Shown: positions 28,246 through 36,877, numbered from the stretch's first letter. The stretch: 64,000 nucleotides of DNA from Bradyrhizobium sp. CCBAU 051011 (GCF_009930815.1 NZ_CP022222.1:3452501-3516500), one strand, 5' to 3'. Notes: generated from the letters alone by a model not told the origin. A program made the numbers and translations.

Positions 28246-29190
28246 CTACGGCGCCACCAGCTCCACCCGCCGGTTCAGCGCGCGGCCGGCCTCGGTGGCA
28301 TTGGAGCCGGCCGGCGCCAGCAGTCCGACGCCCGCGGTGCGCAGCCGCGGCGCGCCGATGCCGTAGTTCTTCACCAGCTCGGCGGCGATCGCCTCGGCGC
28401 GGCGTCGCGACAGATCGAGATTGTAGGCGAATGGCCCCTGGTTGTCGGTGTGGCCGACGATGAAGACGCTTAATCCGACCTGAGCGGTCAGCAGCTTCGC
28501 GATCTGCTCGAGGGTGGGGCGGCTTTCGGGCTTCACCTCGGCCCTGTCGGTATCGAAATAGATCCCGTCGAGCGCGATGCGGCCGGTCTCGCGGAGGCCC
28601 TTGGCCATGACAGCAGCATCCACCATCTTGTTCTCGATCGCTGCTGGCACGGCGATGACGAGCTGCGCATAGATGTCGCGGTTGTTCTCGCTGACGATGA
28701 GGCTGACAAAAGTCTCGCGGCCGCCGTCCATCTTGCGTCCCGCAAAATAGCGGTAGTTGAAACCGTCCACCCACATCTGCGGGATCGGCAGCGCGTCGAT
28801 CTCCTCGGAAAAGGGAATGCCGCCGCAGGCATCGACGTCGCAGGTAAGCAGCGTTTCGAATCCGGCATTCGCCAGCTGGGTTTCAAAATTGCGCGACACC
28901 TCCAGGATCGAGGGGCCGGGATTGGTCCGATAGGCGATCCGGGTGATGCGGCCTTCCAGCCGCCGCGCGTCGGTGGGCTGGCCGTCCTTGAACGCGGCCC
29001 CTTGCATCCGCGCTGCATCAAAATCCTTCACCTCGTATCCCGTGATGACGCTGCCGCCGAAACGACCGATGCCGGGATAATCCTTTGCGCCGATCACGTC
29101 GCGCGTCTGCGCGGCCGCGTTCGTCATCGCGCCGAGCGACATAGCGAGCAGCAGGAGGATCAGCCTCAACAGTCTGTGCGGTCGGGTCAT
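28246..29190 (-). CDS. OmpA-family outer-membrane/peptidoglycan-binding protein (DUF4892-like N-terminus)
   Basis: A 314-residue exported protein. A signal peptide (LLRLILLLLAMSLGAMTNAAAQ) is followed by a DUF4892-like domain (DYPGIGRFGGSVITGYEVKDFD) and a C-terminal OmpA domain with the peptidoglycan-binding signature VFIVGHTDNQGPFAYNLDLS and RRRAEAIAAEL...RVELV. It likely anchors the envelope to peptidoglycan. It is the first gene of a probable two-gene operon with the GH79-like glycosidase. Confidence 0.87.
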   Translation of the reverse strand: MTRPHRLLRLILLLLAMSLGAMTNAAAQTRDVIGAKDYPGIGRFGGSVITGYEVKDFDAARMQGAAFKDGQPTDARRLEGRITRIAYRTNPGPSILEVSRNFETQLANAGFETLLTCDVDACGGIPFSEEIDALPIPQMWVDGFNYRYFAGRKMDGGRETFVSLIVSENNRDIYAQLVIAVPAAIENKMVDAAVMAKGLRETGRIALDGIYFDTDRAEVKPESRPTLEQIAKLLTAQVGLSVFIVGHTDNQGPFAYNLDLSRRRAEAIAAELVKNYGIGAPRLRTAGVGLLAPAGSNATEAGRALNRRVELVAP

Positions 29191-29387
29191 CGGAAATCCA
29201 TTTGTTCGAAAAAAGATCGATGGAAAGGGAACGCGGCCGGCAGATCAGCCGGTTCAAATGAGCCGCAATCATGGCGGTTTTCGGGGAGATTCTGCCCCCC
29301 ATGCATCGGCTGCAACCCTCGAAGCGCGGCCAAGGACGTGCTAGAAGCCAATGCTTACTTGCAGTCTCTCTCAGGAATGGCTTTTCC

Positions 29388-30179
29388 ATGCTCCGCATCG
29401 CATTTGCTTTCAGCGCCACCCTGGCAATGTTCGCATGCTTCAACTCCCAAGCCCACGCCGCCCAATGCGGCAACTCGTCCGCCGGTTACGAATCCTGGAA
29501 ACAGCAATTCGCCGGCGAGGCTCGCGCCAAGGGCGTCAGCGCTTCGACTATCCAGGCCCTGATGGCGACCAACTATGCGCAGGCGACCATCAATGCCGAT
29601 CGCGGCCAGCGCAGTTTCAGTCTCTCGCTCGATCAGTTTCTCGCCAAGCGCGGGGCCACGACCATCGTCGCCAAGGGACGGCAGCTCAAGCGCTCGCAGG
29701 GCGCACTGTTCGCCTCGATTCAGGAGCGCTATGGCGTGCCGCCGGGGCCGCTGCTGGCGATCTGGGGCATGGAGACCGGGTTCGGCAGCCAGCGCGGCAA
29801 CCAGAACATGCTCGCCTCGATCGCGACGCTTGCCTATGACTGCCGGCGCTCGGCCTATTTCACCGAGCATCTTTACGCCGCGCTGCAGTTGATCGACCGC
29901 GGCGCGCTGTCGCCCAGCCAGCGCGGCTCGATGCATGGCGAGGTAGGCCAGACCCAGTTCATGCCAAAAGCCATCCTGGCCTACGGCACCGGCAATCTCG
30001 AAAACTCGGCCAATGCGCTGATGTCGACCGCGAACTTTTTGAAGGCGCATGGCTGGCGCGCGGGCGCAGGCTACCAGCCGGGCGAGCCGAACTTTGCCGC
30101 CATCCAGGCCTGGAATGCCGCAGGCGTCTATCAGAAGGCAATCGCGCTGATGGGCCGGCAGATCGACGGAGGGGAATAG
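29388..30179 (+). CDS. lytic murein transglycosylase (SLT_2/MltB type)
   Basis: A 263-residue exported enzyme that cleaves the MurNAc-GlcNAc bond of peptidoglycan to a 1,6-anhydro product. The signal peptide is LRIAFAFSATLAMFACFNSQAHA. The active-site Glu is in LLAIWGMETGFGSQRGNQN, followed by GEVGQTQFMPKAILAYG. Lacking a C-terminal peptidoglycan-binding domain, it is one of the short forms. The start at 29388 matches the signal peptide. A paralogue lies 235 bp downstream. Confidence 0.9.
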   Translation: MLRIAFAFSATLAMFACFNSQAHAAQCGNSSAGYESWKQQFAGEARAKGVSASTIQALMATNYAQATINADRGQRSFSLSLDQFLAKRGATTIVAKGRQLKRSQGALFASIQERYGVPPGPLLAIWGMETGFGSQRGNQNMLASIATLAYDCRRSAYFTEHLYAALQLIDRGALSPSQRGSMHGEVGQTQFMPKAILAYGTGNLENSANALMSTANFLKAHGWRAGAGYQPGEPNFAAIQAWNAAGVYQKAIALMGRQIDGGE

Positions 30180-30224
30180 GGGGCTGCGACCGCGCTTTGC
30201 GTTCGACAGTTATCATCAAGCCAA

Positions 30225-30360
30225 CAGGTCGTCGTCCCTGCGAAAGCAGGGACCCATAACCCCGGGCGCCAATTGGTCAAGCGAAGGCCGTCAACCACCT
30301 CGCCTTTAACAATATCGGCCGCAGCGTATGGGGCCCTGCTTTCGCAGGGCCGACGAGGTT
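30225..30360. repeat. dispersed palindromic repeat (CCTGCGAAAGCAGG type)
   Basis: Two hairpins are present: GTCCCTGC-gaaa-GCAGGGAC at 30234-30253 and GGCCCTGC-tttc-GCAGGGCC at 30332-30351, inverted relative to each other, in a unit bounded by GTCGTC and GACGAGG. It is a common Bradyrhizobium intergenic repeat type, here between the two transglycosylase genes. Confidence 0.65.
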
Positions 30361-30414
30361 TCGCGGGCGTTTTTCCCATGGCATGATCGGCCCGACAACT
30401 AATAAGGGATTCGC

Positions 30415-31221
30415 ATGCGCATCATTCGTTGGGCCGTTTTTGTCGGCGTTGTCATCTGCTCCACCCCCACCTACGCCGCTCGCTGCGGCGGCGATTTCAA
30501 CGCCTTCGTGGCGGCGATGTCGCAGGAGGCTCAGGCTGCCGGGATTTCGCAAGCAGTGATCAGCCAGGCGCTCGGTGGCGTCACGCAGGATCCGGCGGTG
30601 CTCGCCTTCGACCGCCGCCAGCGCGGCACCTTCAACAAGTCGTTCGAGCAATATGTCTCGACCCGCGTCGGTCCCGGGCGGATCAATATCGGCCGGCAGA
30701 TGCTGCAGCGGCACGGCTCGCTGCTTTCGCGCATCGAGCAGAAGTTCGGCGTGCCGCCGGAGATCGTGGTCGCGATCTGGGGGCTGGAGAGCGATTTCGG
30801 CAAGGGCGATGTCGGCAAGATGCCGGTGATCCGCACGCTCGCCACCATGGCCCATGATTGCCGCCGCACCGAGCTGTTCCAGGGCGAACTGATCGCCGCG
30901 CTCAAGATCGTGCAGCGCGGCGATCTCCCCTTGCGCGATTTGATCGGCGCCTTCGCCGGCGAGATCGGCCAGACGCAATTCCTGCCGTCGTCCTACATCA
31001 AATACGGCGTCGATTTCGACGGCAACGGCCACGTCGATCTGCGCCACAGCGTGCCCGATGTTCTCGCCTCCACGGCAAATTTGCTGCACGTGTCAGGCTT
31101 CAAGGGCGGCGCGCCCTACGGCGAGGGCACCGCGAATTTCGAGGCGATGCGCGAGTGGAACAGGGCGACGATCTATCGCAAGACGATCGGCTATTTTGCG
31201 GACAGGCTGATGGGGCGATAG
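30415..31221 (+). CDS. lytic murein transglycosylase (SLT_2/MltB type)
   Basis: A 268-residue paralogue of the preceding transglycosylase. The signal peptide is IIRWAVFVGVVICSTPTYAA. The active site reads EIVVAIWGLESDFGKGDVGK with its Glu, then AGEIGQTQFLPSSYIKYGVDFDGNG. Both proteins share the DCRRTELF/DCRRSAYF and ANFEAMREWN/PNFAAIQAWN segments. A probable tandem duplication, separated by a dispersed repeat. Confidence 0.91.
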   Translation: MRIIRWAVFVGVVICSTPTYAARCGGDFNAFVAAMSQEAQAAGISQAVISQALGGVTQDPAVLAFDRRQRGTFNKSFEQYVSTRVGPGRINIGRQMLQRHGSLLSRIEQKFGVPPEIVVAIWGLESDFGKGDVGKMPVIRTLATMAHDCRRTELFQGELIAALKIVQRGDLPLRDLIGAFAGEIGQTQFLPSSYIKYGVDFDGNGHVDLRHSVPDVLASTANLLHVSGFKGGAPYGEGTANFEAMREWNRATIYRKTIGYFADRLMGR

Positions 31222-31244
31222 CGACAGTCTCTCCGTCATTCCGG

Positions 31245-31322
31245 CGTCATTGCGAGCGAAGCGAAGCAATCCACGTCTCAGCAAGCCGCGCTATGGATTG
31301 CTTCGCTGCGCTCGCAATGACG
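31245..31322. repeat. dispersed inverted repeat (CATTGCGAG type)
   Basis: GTCATTGCGAGCGAAGCGAAG with AGCAATCC on the left is mirrored by GGATTGCTTCG and CTCGCAATGAC on the right. It is the same family as the copy at 16964-17119 but more compact and better preserved. Confidence 0.72.
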
Positions 31323-31364
31323 GCAAGAGAATTTTTGATTTCGAACCACGCCATCGCCCCACGC

Positions 31365-31520
31365 ACGCTGCGCTCCTTCTCGCCTTGTGGGAAAAGGTAG
31401 CGCGGACGCAGTCCGCGTCGGATGAGGGGTCTCTATCCGCGGAGACAGACCCCTCATCCGGCTCCCTGCCGCTTCGCGTCAGCGATCCACCTTCTCCCAC
31501 AAAGGGAGAAGGGGAATGCT
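31365..31520. repeat. dispersed repeat (CTTGTGGGAA...TTCTCCCACAA type)
   Basis: Flanking arms are CTTGTGGGAAAAGGT near 31383 and CCACCTTCTCCCACAA ending near 31502. Inside are GGATGAGGGGTCT and AGACCCCTCATCC as a second inverted pair, and CGGACGCAGTCCGCGTCGG. This layered palindrome is a familiar Bradyrhizobium intergenic repeat and lies at the 3' end of the SDR gene. Confidence 0.65.
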
Positions 31521-31543
31521 GGTCGAAGCTGGTGGCTAACGCC

Positions 31544-32389
31544 TCACTTCCCCTTCTTGCCCGACATCCGCTCAATCCGTTTCGCCAGCACCTTCCAATA
31601 CGTCGCCGGCCGAAACCGCTGCAGCAGGTCCATGAACCTCGCGTCGTTGCCGATCAGAATCCGCGGCTGGTTTTTCTCGATGCCGGCGATGATGCGTTGC
31701 GCGGCAATCGGCGGCGTGGTTTTGGCGATCGCATCGAAACGGTCGATCGATTCCGCCCGGCGCGCATTGTCGGTGATGCCGCTTCCGGTGCGGGAGTTGC
31801 GAACGATGTTGGTCAGCACGCCGCCGGGATGCACCACCGACAATTTCACCGGGCTGTTGGCCATCGAAAGCTCATGCCGCAGGCTTTCCGAAAAACCGCG
31901 CACCGCGAATTTCGCGGCCGCATAGGCGGTCTGGCCGGGTGGGGCGATGATGCCGAAGATCGAGGACAGGTTGACGATATGCGCCTCGCGCTGTTTCGAC
32001 AGATGCGGCAGGAACGCGCGGGTGCCGTGCACGACGCCCCAGAAATTGATGTTGATCAGCCATTCCATCTGCGCCTGGTCGACCTCGTCGAAGCTGCCCA
32101 TCAGCGCGACGCCGGCATTGTTGATGACGATGTTGAGCGCGGGGTGCGCTGATATCGCCGCGTTGGCAAATTCCTGAATCTGGGCCGGCTCGCCGACATC
32201 GACACGATGGGTCGTGATGTTGCGCTTGCCGGCCTGGCCGATCTCGGCGGCGACCTCAAGCAAGCCGGCCTCGTCGCGGTCGGCGAGCGCCAGATCGCAG
32301 CCGCGTGCGGCGAGTTCGAATGCGAGTGCGCGGCCGATGCCGCTGGCGGCGCCGGTTATCGCGGCCGCGCTTCCGGATATCGCAGTCAT
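31544..32389 (-). CDS. short-chain dehydrogenase/reductase
   Basis: A 281-residue classical SDR. The cofactor motif is AAITGAASGIGRALA (TGxxxGIG), NNAG is in NIVINNAGVALMG, the catalytic Ser is in IVNLSSIFG, and YAAAK is the intact YxxxK. An Asp after strand 2 (ALADRDEAGL) suggests NAD preference. The C-terminal tail (RPATYWKVLAKRIERMSGKKGK) is basic. The substrate is unknown and the gene stands alone. Confidence 0.9.
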   Translation of the reverse strand: MTAISGSAAAITGAASGIGRALAFELAARGCDLALADRDEAGLLEVAAEIGQAGKRNITTHRVDVGEPAQIQEFANAAISAHPALNIVINNAGVALMGSFDEVDQAQMEWLININFWGVVHGTRAFLPHLSKQREAHIVNLSSIFGIIAPPGQTAYAAAKFAVRGFSESLRHELSMANSPVKLSVVHPGGVLTNIVRNSRTGSGITDNARRAESIDRFDAIAKTTPPIAAQRIIAGIEKNQPRILIGNDARFMDLLQRFRPATYWKVLAKRIERMSGKKGK

Positions 32390-32540
32390 CGGTATCTCAC
32401 TCCATCAAATGAAAAAAATCGCGGGTTCCCATAATTTTTGCAAATTGGAACCGAACCATAAAGAGGTTTCCGCTCTTAGTGTCGAGTACCTGACAGAGTG
32501 ATGCTTTCGACCGATGCGACCCCCTTTGCAGGAGGCTGAT

Positions 32541-32963
32541 ATGGGACAATCAAAGCCCTTGGGACAGTCAAAACCCTCTCGCGCGACCGCCCTCATCGTC
32601 GAAGACGATCCGATGCAGCGGGACATGATTTGCCTGTTGCTGGAGGAAAGCGAGGTCGACGTCATCGAATGCGAAAGTGCGGAGGCTGCGGAACTGGTGC
32701 TGGAGCGCGCCGCCGGCAGCCTGGTCTTGATGATGACCGACGTGCAACTCGCCGGCAACATGGACGGTGTCGAGCTCGCGCACATCGCCAGGAAGTACAA
32801 TCCCGAGATGGGCGTCATCGTCACCTCGGGCAAGCCGCTGCATCAGGAATTGCCCGACGGTGTGGAGTTTTGGGCCAAGCCATGGGCCCCGCTCGATGTG
32901 ATCCGCACTGCGGAACGCATGATGCATGAACGACGTCACGACCATGAGGCGCGCGCGCGTTAG
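32541..32963 (+). CDS. single-domain response regulator (CheY-like receiver)
   Basis: The ATG at 32541 has AGGAGG just upstream. The 140-residue protein is a lone receiver: the acidic pair in ALIVEDDPMQRDM, phospho-acceptor Asp in MMTDVQLAGNMDG, Thr/Ser in VIVTSGK and Lys in FWAKPW. There is no output domain. Such proteins pass phosphate in phosphorelays or act by protein contact. No kinase is adjacent; the orphan hybrid kinase at 6349-8577 is far away. Confidence 0.9.
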   Translation: MGQSKPLGQSKPSRATALIVEDDPMQRDMICLLLEESEVDVIECESAEAAELVLERAAGSLVLMMTDVQLAGNMDGVELAHIARKYNPEMGVIVTSGKPLHQELPDGVEFWAKPWAPLDVIRTAERMMHERRHDHEARAR

Positions 32964-33014
32964 TGAACAGGCGTCCCGCTTCCACCGCGGACGCCGCCGT
33001 GGTAATGGCAGGGC

Positions 33015-33632
33015 ATGACGCTGTCGTTCCTGCTGACCTCCCTGATCGTGGTCGCGTCCCCCGGCACCGGCGTGCTCTACACGCTGGCGGTGGCGCTGAC
33101 ATCGGGCGCGCGGCCGAGCATCGCGGCGGCGTTCGGCTGCACGCTCGGCATCGTGCCGCATATGGTGGCTGCCATGCTCGGGCTCGCCGCGGTGCTGCAT
33201 ACCAGTGCCCTGGCGTTCGCCGTGCTGAAATGGTGCGGCGTTCTCTATCTGCTCTACATGGCCTGGCAGGCGCTGCGCGAGCGAGGGGCGCTTGCGGTCG
33301 ATACGGGTGCGGCGGCGAAGGCGCGCTCCAGCCGGCGCGTCATCTTCACCGCCGTGCTGGTCAACATCCTCAATCCGAAACTGTCGATCTTCTTCCTCGC
33401 CTTCCTGCCGCAGTTCGTCGCCGTCGACGAGCCGCAGCCGCTGGCGCGGATGCTGGAATTGAGCGCGGCCTTCATGGCGATGACGTTTGCGGTGTTCGCA
33501 ATCTACGGCCTGTTCGCCGCCGCGTTGCGCGACCGCGTCATCACAAGGCCGAAGGTGATGGCCTGGCTGCGCCGCAGCTTTGCCGCCGGCTTCGCTGCGC
33601 TCGGCGCCAAGCTCGCGTTCGCGGAGCGGTAG
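33015..33632 (+). CDS. LysE/RhtB-family amino-acid exporter
   Basis: A 205-residue membrane protein of about six helices with VASPGTGVLYTLAVALTSGARPS at the start and VNILNPKLSIFFLAFLPQFV in the middle, the LysE signatures. It is a paralogue of the protein at 12741-13343, though not close in sequence. Export substrate unknown. Confidence 0.88.
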   Translation: MTLSFLLTSLIVVASPGTGVLYTLAVALTSGARPSIAAAFGCTLGIVPHMVAAMLGLAAVLHTSALAFAVLKWCGVLYLLYMAWQALRERGALAVDTGAAAKARSSRRVIFTAVLVNILNPKLSIFFLAFLPQFVAVDEPQPLARMLELSAAFMAMTFAVFAIYGLFAAALRDRVITRPKVMAWLRRSFAAGFAALGAKLAFAER

Positions 33633-33721
33633 ATTTTTCGCGCGGCCGTCGTTGCTCACCGCCGGAATCAAAAAGGCGGACCCTTGGCCCGCCATTCTCC
33701 AAAATTCACCCGGAGTTGGGA

Positions 33722-33752
33722 GCCCGGGCGGAGCTGAGCACTCCACCCGGGC
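33722..33752 (-). terminator. hairpin downstream of the Lys/Ala microprotein gene
   Basis: GCCCGGGcGGAG and CTCCaCCCGGGC form a 12-bp stem with one wobble pair and a seven-base loop, starting 7 bp after the stop of the microprotein gene on the minus strand. There is no long U-run, so it may instead protect the 3' end of the message. Confidence 0.5.
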
Positions 33753-33758
33753 CGAAAT

Positions 33759-33827
33759 TCACTTCTTCTTGGCTTTCTTGGCCTTCTTGGCCTTCTTCGC
33801 TTTCGCCTTCTTCGCTTTCTTAGCCAT
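33759..33827 (-). CDS. 22-residue Lys/Ala-repeat microprotein
   Basis: A 22-codon gene: ATG at 33825-33827, product MAKKAKKAKAKKAKK followed by AKKAKKK, stop TGA. GAGAGG lies five bases before the ATG, an ideal ribosome site, and a strong hairpin follows the stop, so it looks like a complete small transcription unit. The AKK repeat resembles the basic tails of histone-H1-like and HU-like proteins, suggesting nucleic-acid binding. I recall similar short AKK peptides annotated in Bradyrhizobium. Function inferred only from composition. Confidence 0.62.
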   Translation of the reverse strand: MAKKAKKAKAKKAKKAKKAKKK

Positions 33828-34255
33828 AGTATCCTCTCAAGGTTTTCATGGATTGAAACGCGACACCGAGGCATGCTTGGCGGAGGGCCAGCCTCGCAAC
33901 ATCCTCAATCATGATCCCAGCAGATTCGCAGGCCGCTGCCGCGTGCCGTCATGGCGTTGTCATCACGTTATCCACAGTTGTTATGCATTTTGACGCGATT
34001 TTTGGTCGAAATGCGCGCCGTCACCGCCATCCGCATGCGCGCGCATCATGCTTAACGATGTCCCAACGCGCGCGATCTTCATCAATTCAAAACCACGGTT
34101 TGGATTGGCCGATGGCGGTCAGGGTCCGTTAAGCGGCGCGGATGCACCTTGTTCCGCAAGACGACGGGGATCGTCGGCGAGGGAAGTCTCGGGCGGATGT
34201 CTTGAGCGGTCGTTAGACAAGAGGGGAGACGGGACGCGCGCGTCCTGAGTTCGCG
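33828..34255. other. 428-bp intergenic region with one DnaA-box-like 9-mer
   Basis: This gap separates the microprotein gene (leftward) from the diguanylate cyclase gene (rightward) and should hold both promoters. TTATCCACA at 33968-33976 equals the E. coli DnaA-box consensus, beside an AT-richer stretch (GTTGTTATGCATTTTGACG). One box does not make an origin. No convincing gene is visible. Confidence 0.45.
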
Positions 34256-35479
34256 ATGCTGAGCGTTCCGACGCTGTGGACGGTATTCGTCATCAATTTT
34301 CTGGCGCTGGGCCTGATCTGGGCCTACGTCATGCGCTGCTATCCGTCGTTCGAGGCCGCGCGGTTCTGGACCGGCTCGGCATTCACAGCGGCGGCCGGGG
34401 CGGCGATGGCGACGTTGCGCGTGATCTTTCCCGATACGCTGCTGCCGCTGCTGTTCGCCGGCACCGCGCTGATCCTGGCGATCTGCCTTGCCTCGATGGG
34501 GGTGCAGAAGTTCTTCGACCGCCCCCTGTCATGGCGCAACACCCTGCTCATCACCGGTCTCGGCACGATCGGTCTGTGGTTCTTCACCTTCGCGCACGAC
34601 AGCGTGCCCGCGCGCATGACGGTCTTCACCATCGCCCAGACCTTGCCGATGGCGCTGAGCCTGAAGCTGTTGCTGAGCCGGCATGAGAGCCGGGTCAATC
34701 CGGGTGCCCGGCTCGCGGGCATCGTCACGATCCTGATCATGGCCGTGCTCGCGGTCAGGCTGGCCGGCGCGGTCACCGGCTTCGGCTTCTCCTACATGCA
34801 TTTCAGCCCGGTCCAGTCGGTGGTGGTGCTGGTGCTGGTGTTCCTGTCGATGGCGCTGAATTTCGGCTTCCTGCTGATGGCGATGGACCGCCTGCGCAAC
34901 GAAGTCGCGGACCTGGCGCTGCTCGACGACCTCACCGGCGTCGGCAACCGCCGCTATCTGCTGCAGCGGCTGACGGAAGAATGCGTGCGCTCGGAGCGCA
35001 GCGGCCCGCCTTTCGCGCTGCTGGTGATCGATCTCGACGGCTTCAAGGGCATCAACGACACCCATGGCCACGCGGCCGGCGACGCCTGCCTGCAGCACTT
35101 CACCCTGATGGCGCAAACCCGGCTGCGGCCCGGCGACATGCTGGCACGGACCGGCGGCGACGAGTTCTGCATCGTGCTGCCGTCCTCGACGCTGCGCGAG
35201 GGCGCCATGATCGCGCGCCGCGTCCTGGAGGTCTGCCGCGCGGACGCCGAAAAATGCACCGGCAACGACATTCCGATCGCGGTGTCGATCGGCGTCGCGC
35301 AATGGAGCCGCGAGATGGGCGGCTATCCGGACCGCGTGATTGCGGCCGCCGACCATGCGCTCTACGACGCCAAGAAGGCCGGCCGCAACGGCTTTGCCAC
35401 CTACGACCCGGCGCCGCCGCTGGTGCCCGAACCTGCGAGCCCGCCAATGCCTGATGTGGCCCTGCGCAAGCGGGCATAA
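34256..35479 (+). CDS. membrane-bound diguanylate cyclase (GGDEF)
   Basis: A 407-residue inner-membrane enzyme making cyclic di-GMP from two GTP. Residues 1-210 form about six membrane helices without a recognised sensor domain. The GGDEF domain starts LLDDLTGVGNRRYLLQ; the active site GGDEF is intact at 300-304, and the inhibitory site RPGD lies five residues before it, so product inhibition is expected. No EAL domain is present. It is likely to influence motility or biofilm choice; the signal is unknown. Confidence 0.93.
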   Translation: MLSVPTLWTVFVINFLALGLIWAYVMRCYPSFEAARFWTGSAFTAAAGAAMATLRVIFPDTLLPLLFAGTALILAICLASMGVQKFFDRPLSWRNTLLITGLGTIGLWFFTFAHDSVPARMTVFTIAQTLPMALSLKLLLSRHESRVNPGARLAGIVTILIMAVLAVRLAGAVTGFGFSYMHFSPVQSVVVLVLVFLSMALNFGFLLMAMDRLRNEVADLALLDDLTGVGNRRYLLQRLTEECVRSERSGPPFALLVIDLDGFKGINDTHGHAAGDACLQHFTLMAQTRLRPGDMLARTGGDEFCIVLPSSTLREGAMIARRVLEVCRADAEKCTGNDIPIAVSIGVAQWSREMGGYPDRVIAAADHALYDAKKAGRNGFATYDPAPPLVPEPASPPMPDVALRKRA

Positions 35480-35600
35480 AGCGTTTCGAGCGAAGCATGC
35501 CCTCGGACTTGATCCGTGGGTGGCTACCGGTTCGCGTGAAGAAAACGCGTCCAACAAGAACCGGGCATGCTATTTGAGGTCCGTCACCGGACCCTCGCGC

Positions 35601-36224
35601 ATGAATCTTCGCCTCGTCGCGGCCGCACTATTCGTTCTCGTATTTCCCGCGTGTGCGGTTGCGCAAACGCCCGACCTCGCCGCAATCGCGCGCGCATCCG
35701 GCACGCCGGATATTCCCGGCCTGAAGATGGTGTGGCTGGCGCCGTGGGGCGACCTCGCAAAGGCCCACCCATGGCGCAACATCATCGTGCACCAGACCGA
35801 AGGCCCGGCCGGCTCCGCGCGCGGCGGCGCGCAAGCGCAGTCGAAAAACCCGACGCGGCGCGGCGTCATGGTCTGGGTGGAGACCGATGGCACCGTGTAC
35901 TGGGCGGTCGGCGAACATCTCGTCCCGACCCATGGCGACGGCGCCAACCGCAACGACAACAAATACATCGACAACGGCCCGACCTATCGGCAGGTGGTCG
36001 GCAACAATTCGGTCGGCGTCGAATTCGCCGGCAATTATCCCGACGTGACCCGTGGTCCCACCGAGGCGCAGATCGCGGCGTGGAAAATTTTGGTGAAGGT
36101 GCTGCGCGCGCGGTACGGCATCCCGCTCGATCGCGTCTATGCGCACAACTGGATCGACTACAAGGACGCCCGCTATTGCGAAGGCTGCGAGCTTGCAAGG
36201 ATGGCGCGGGAGTGGGGCGAGTAG
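35601..36224 (+). CDS. N-acetylmuramoyl-L-alanine amidase (Amidase_2-like), exported
   Basis: A 207-residue exported protein; the ATG at 35601 begins a signal peptide (LRLVAAALFVLVFPACAVAQ). The core has the zinc-ligand His in RNIIVHQTEG, then VYWAVGEHLVPTHGDGANRNDN, NSVGVEFAGNYPD and the late His in DRVYAHNWIDYKDARYCEGC, fitting the peptidoglycan-recognition/Amidase_2 fold. It probably trims peptide stems in the periplasm. A much longer frame covering this segment in another phase is not coding. Confidence 0.85.
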   Translation: MNLRLVAAALFVLVFPACAVAQTPDLAAIARASGTPDIPGLKMVWLAPWGDLAKAHPWRNIIVHQTEGPAGSARGGAQAQSKNPTRRGVMVWVETDGTVYWAVGEHLVPTHGDGANRNDNKYIDNGPTYRQVVGNNSVGVEFAGNYPDVTRGPTEAQIAAWKILVKVLRARYGIPLDRVYAHNWIDYKDARYCEGCELARMAREWGE

Positions 36225-36352
36225 GGCGGGCGTGCTCGATCCGCCGAGCAGCATCGCGGATTATCTGCGGACGTGTGATTGAGGGGCTCTCTCAACTCGT
36301 CGTGCCCGCTTTCGCGGAGGACGACAGCGGAGTTGGTGGCGCGCGCCGTGCC

Positions 36353-36384
36353 CCAAAAACGAAGGCCGGCGTTGCCGCCAGCTT
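36353..36384 (-). terminator. intrinsic terminator, near copy of the rpoH terminator
   Basis: On the minus strand GCTGGC-ggcaac-GCCGGC is followed by CTTCGTTTTT. The core (GGCGGCAACGCCGGC) is identical to that of the rpoH terminator at 37142-37169. It lies about 100 bp after the stop of the hypothetical gene at 36485-36877. Confidence 0.55.
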
Positions 36385-36484
36385 TCGCGCCTTCAACGAT
36401 TGGTCAATTGCGCCTTGCAACAGAGGTCCGAAACCGCCGGTGCCGGACGCAATCGAGACCGACCGCTATCGAGCCTTCTCATGC

Positions 36485-36877
36485 TCAGGAAAATGCCCTG
36501 GGCAGGTCGGCCGACGGCTTGGTGACGATCTGGTGCGCATCTCGCCAAATGACCTCGCGCTGGCCCGACACGGTAATTGCCCGTACCGGCAGGCCACCTT
36601 CCTCGAGCAGCCAAGCGCAATAGCGCGCGCGGCTGACTGCCTCGCGGGCTTGAGGATCGAACCAGCAGATGCCCCAAATCGTATCGCGCCGCTTGAAGTG
36701 CCGCGCGATACGTCCCGGAATCGGCAGATGCTGTCCGAACCAGCTGAACTGGTCGGAGAGTTCCTGCCGGATCCAGTCGGGACAGTTGTTCTGGTAGATA
36801 TACCAGGACGCACGAAAGAAGCCGCTCTCCACGCGGCTGTGCGGGTGGATGAGCGGTGTGACGAACCGCAAATACAT
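36485..36877 (-). CDS. conserved hypothetical protein
   Basis: A 130-residue protein rich in Trp, Tyr and Phe (FFRASWYIYQNNCPDWI, QFSWFGQHLPIPGRI, DTIWGICWFDPQAREAVS), a composition unlike random GC-driven frames. I do not recognise the family. No clear ribosome site precedes the ATG at 36877. A terminator-like hairpin lies about 100 bp downstream. Two overlapping frames on the same strand (36393-36908 and 36466-36912) look less protein-like. Confidence 0.6.
   Translation of the reverse strand: MYLRFVTPLIHPHSRVESGFFRASWYIYQNNCPDWIRQELSDQFSWFGQHLPIPGRIARHFKRRDTIWGICWFDPQAREAVSRARYCAWLLEEGGLPVRAITVSGQREVIWRDAHQIVTKPSADLPRAFS

Noticed and set aside
33668..33874. Arg/Pro-rich 68-codon frame over the microprotein gene
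   Set aside because: It is the shifted reading of the AKK repeat (giving RKRRRRK); the 22-codon frame has the ribosome site and the matching stop.
33828..34255. Possible replication origin because of a DnaA box
   Set aside because: Only one 9-mer, without box clusters, DUE or neighbouring dnaA, dnaN or hemE-type genes.
34529..35557. Minus-strand frame of 342 codons opposite the diguanylate cyclase
   Set aside because: Gln/His/Arg-rich mirror with no motif; the GGDEF gene is certain.
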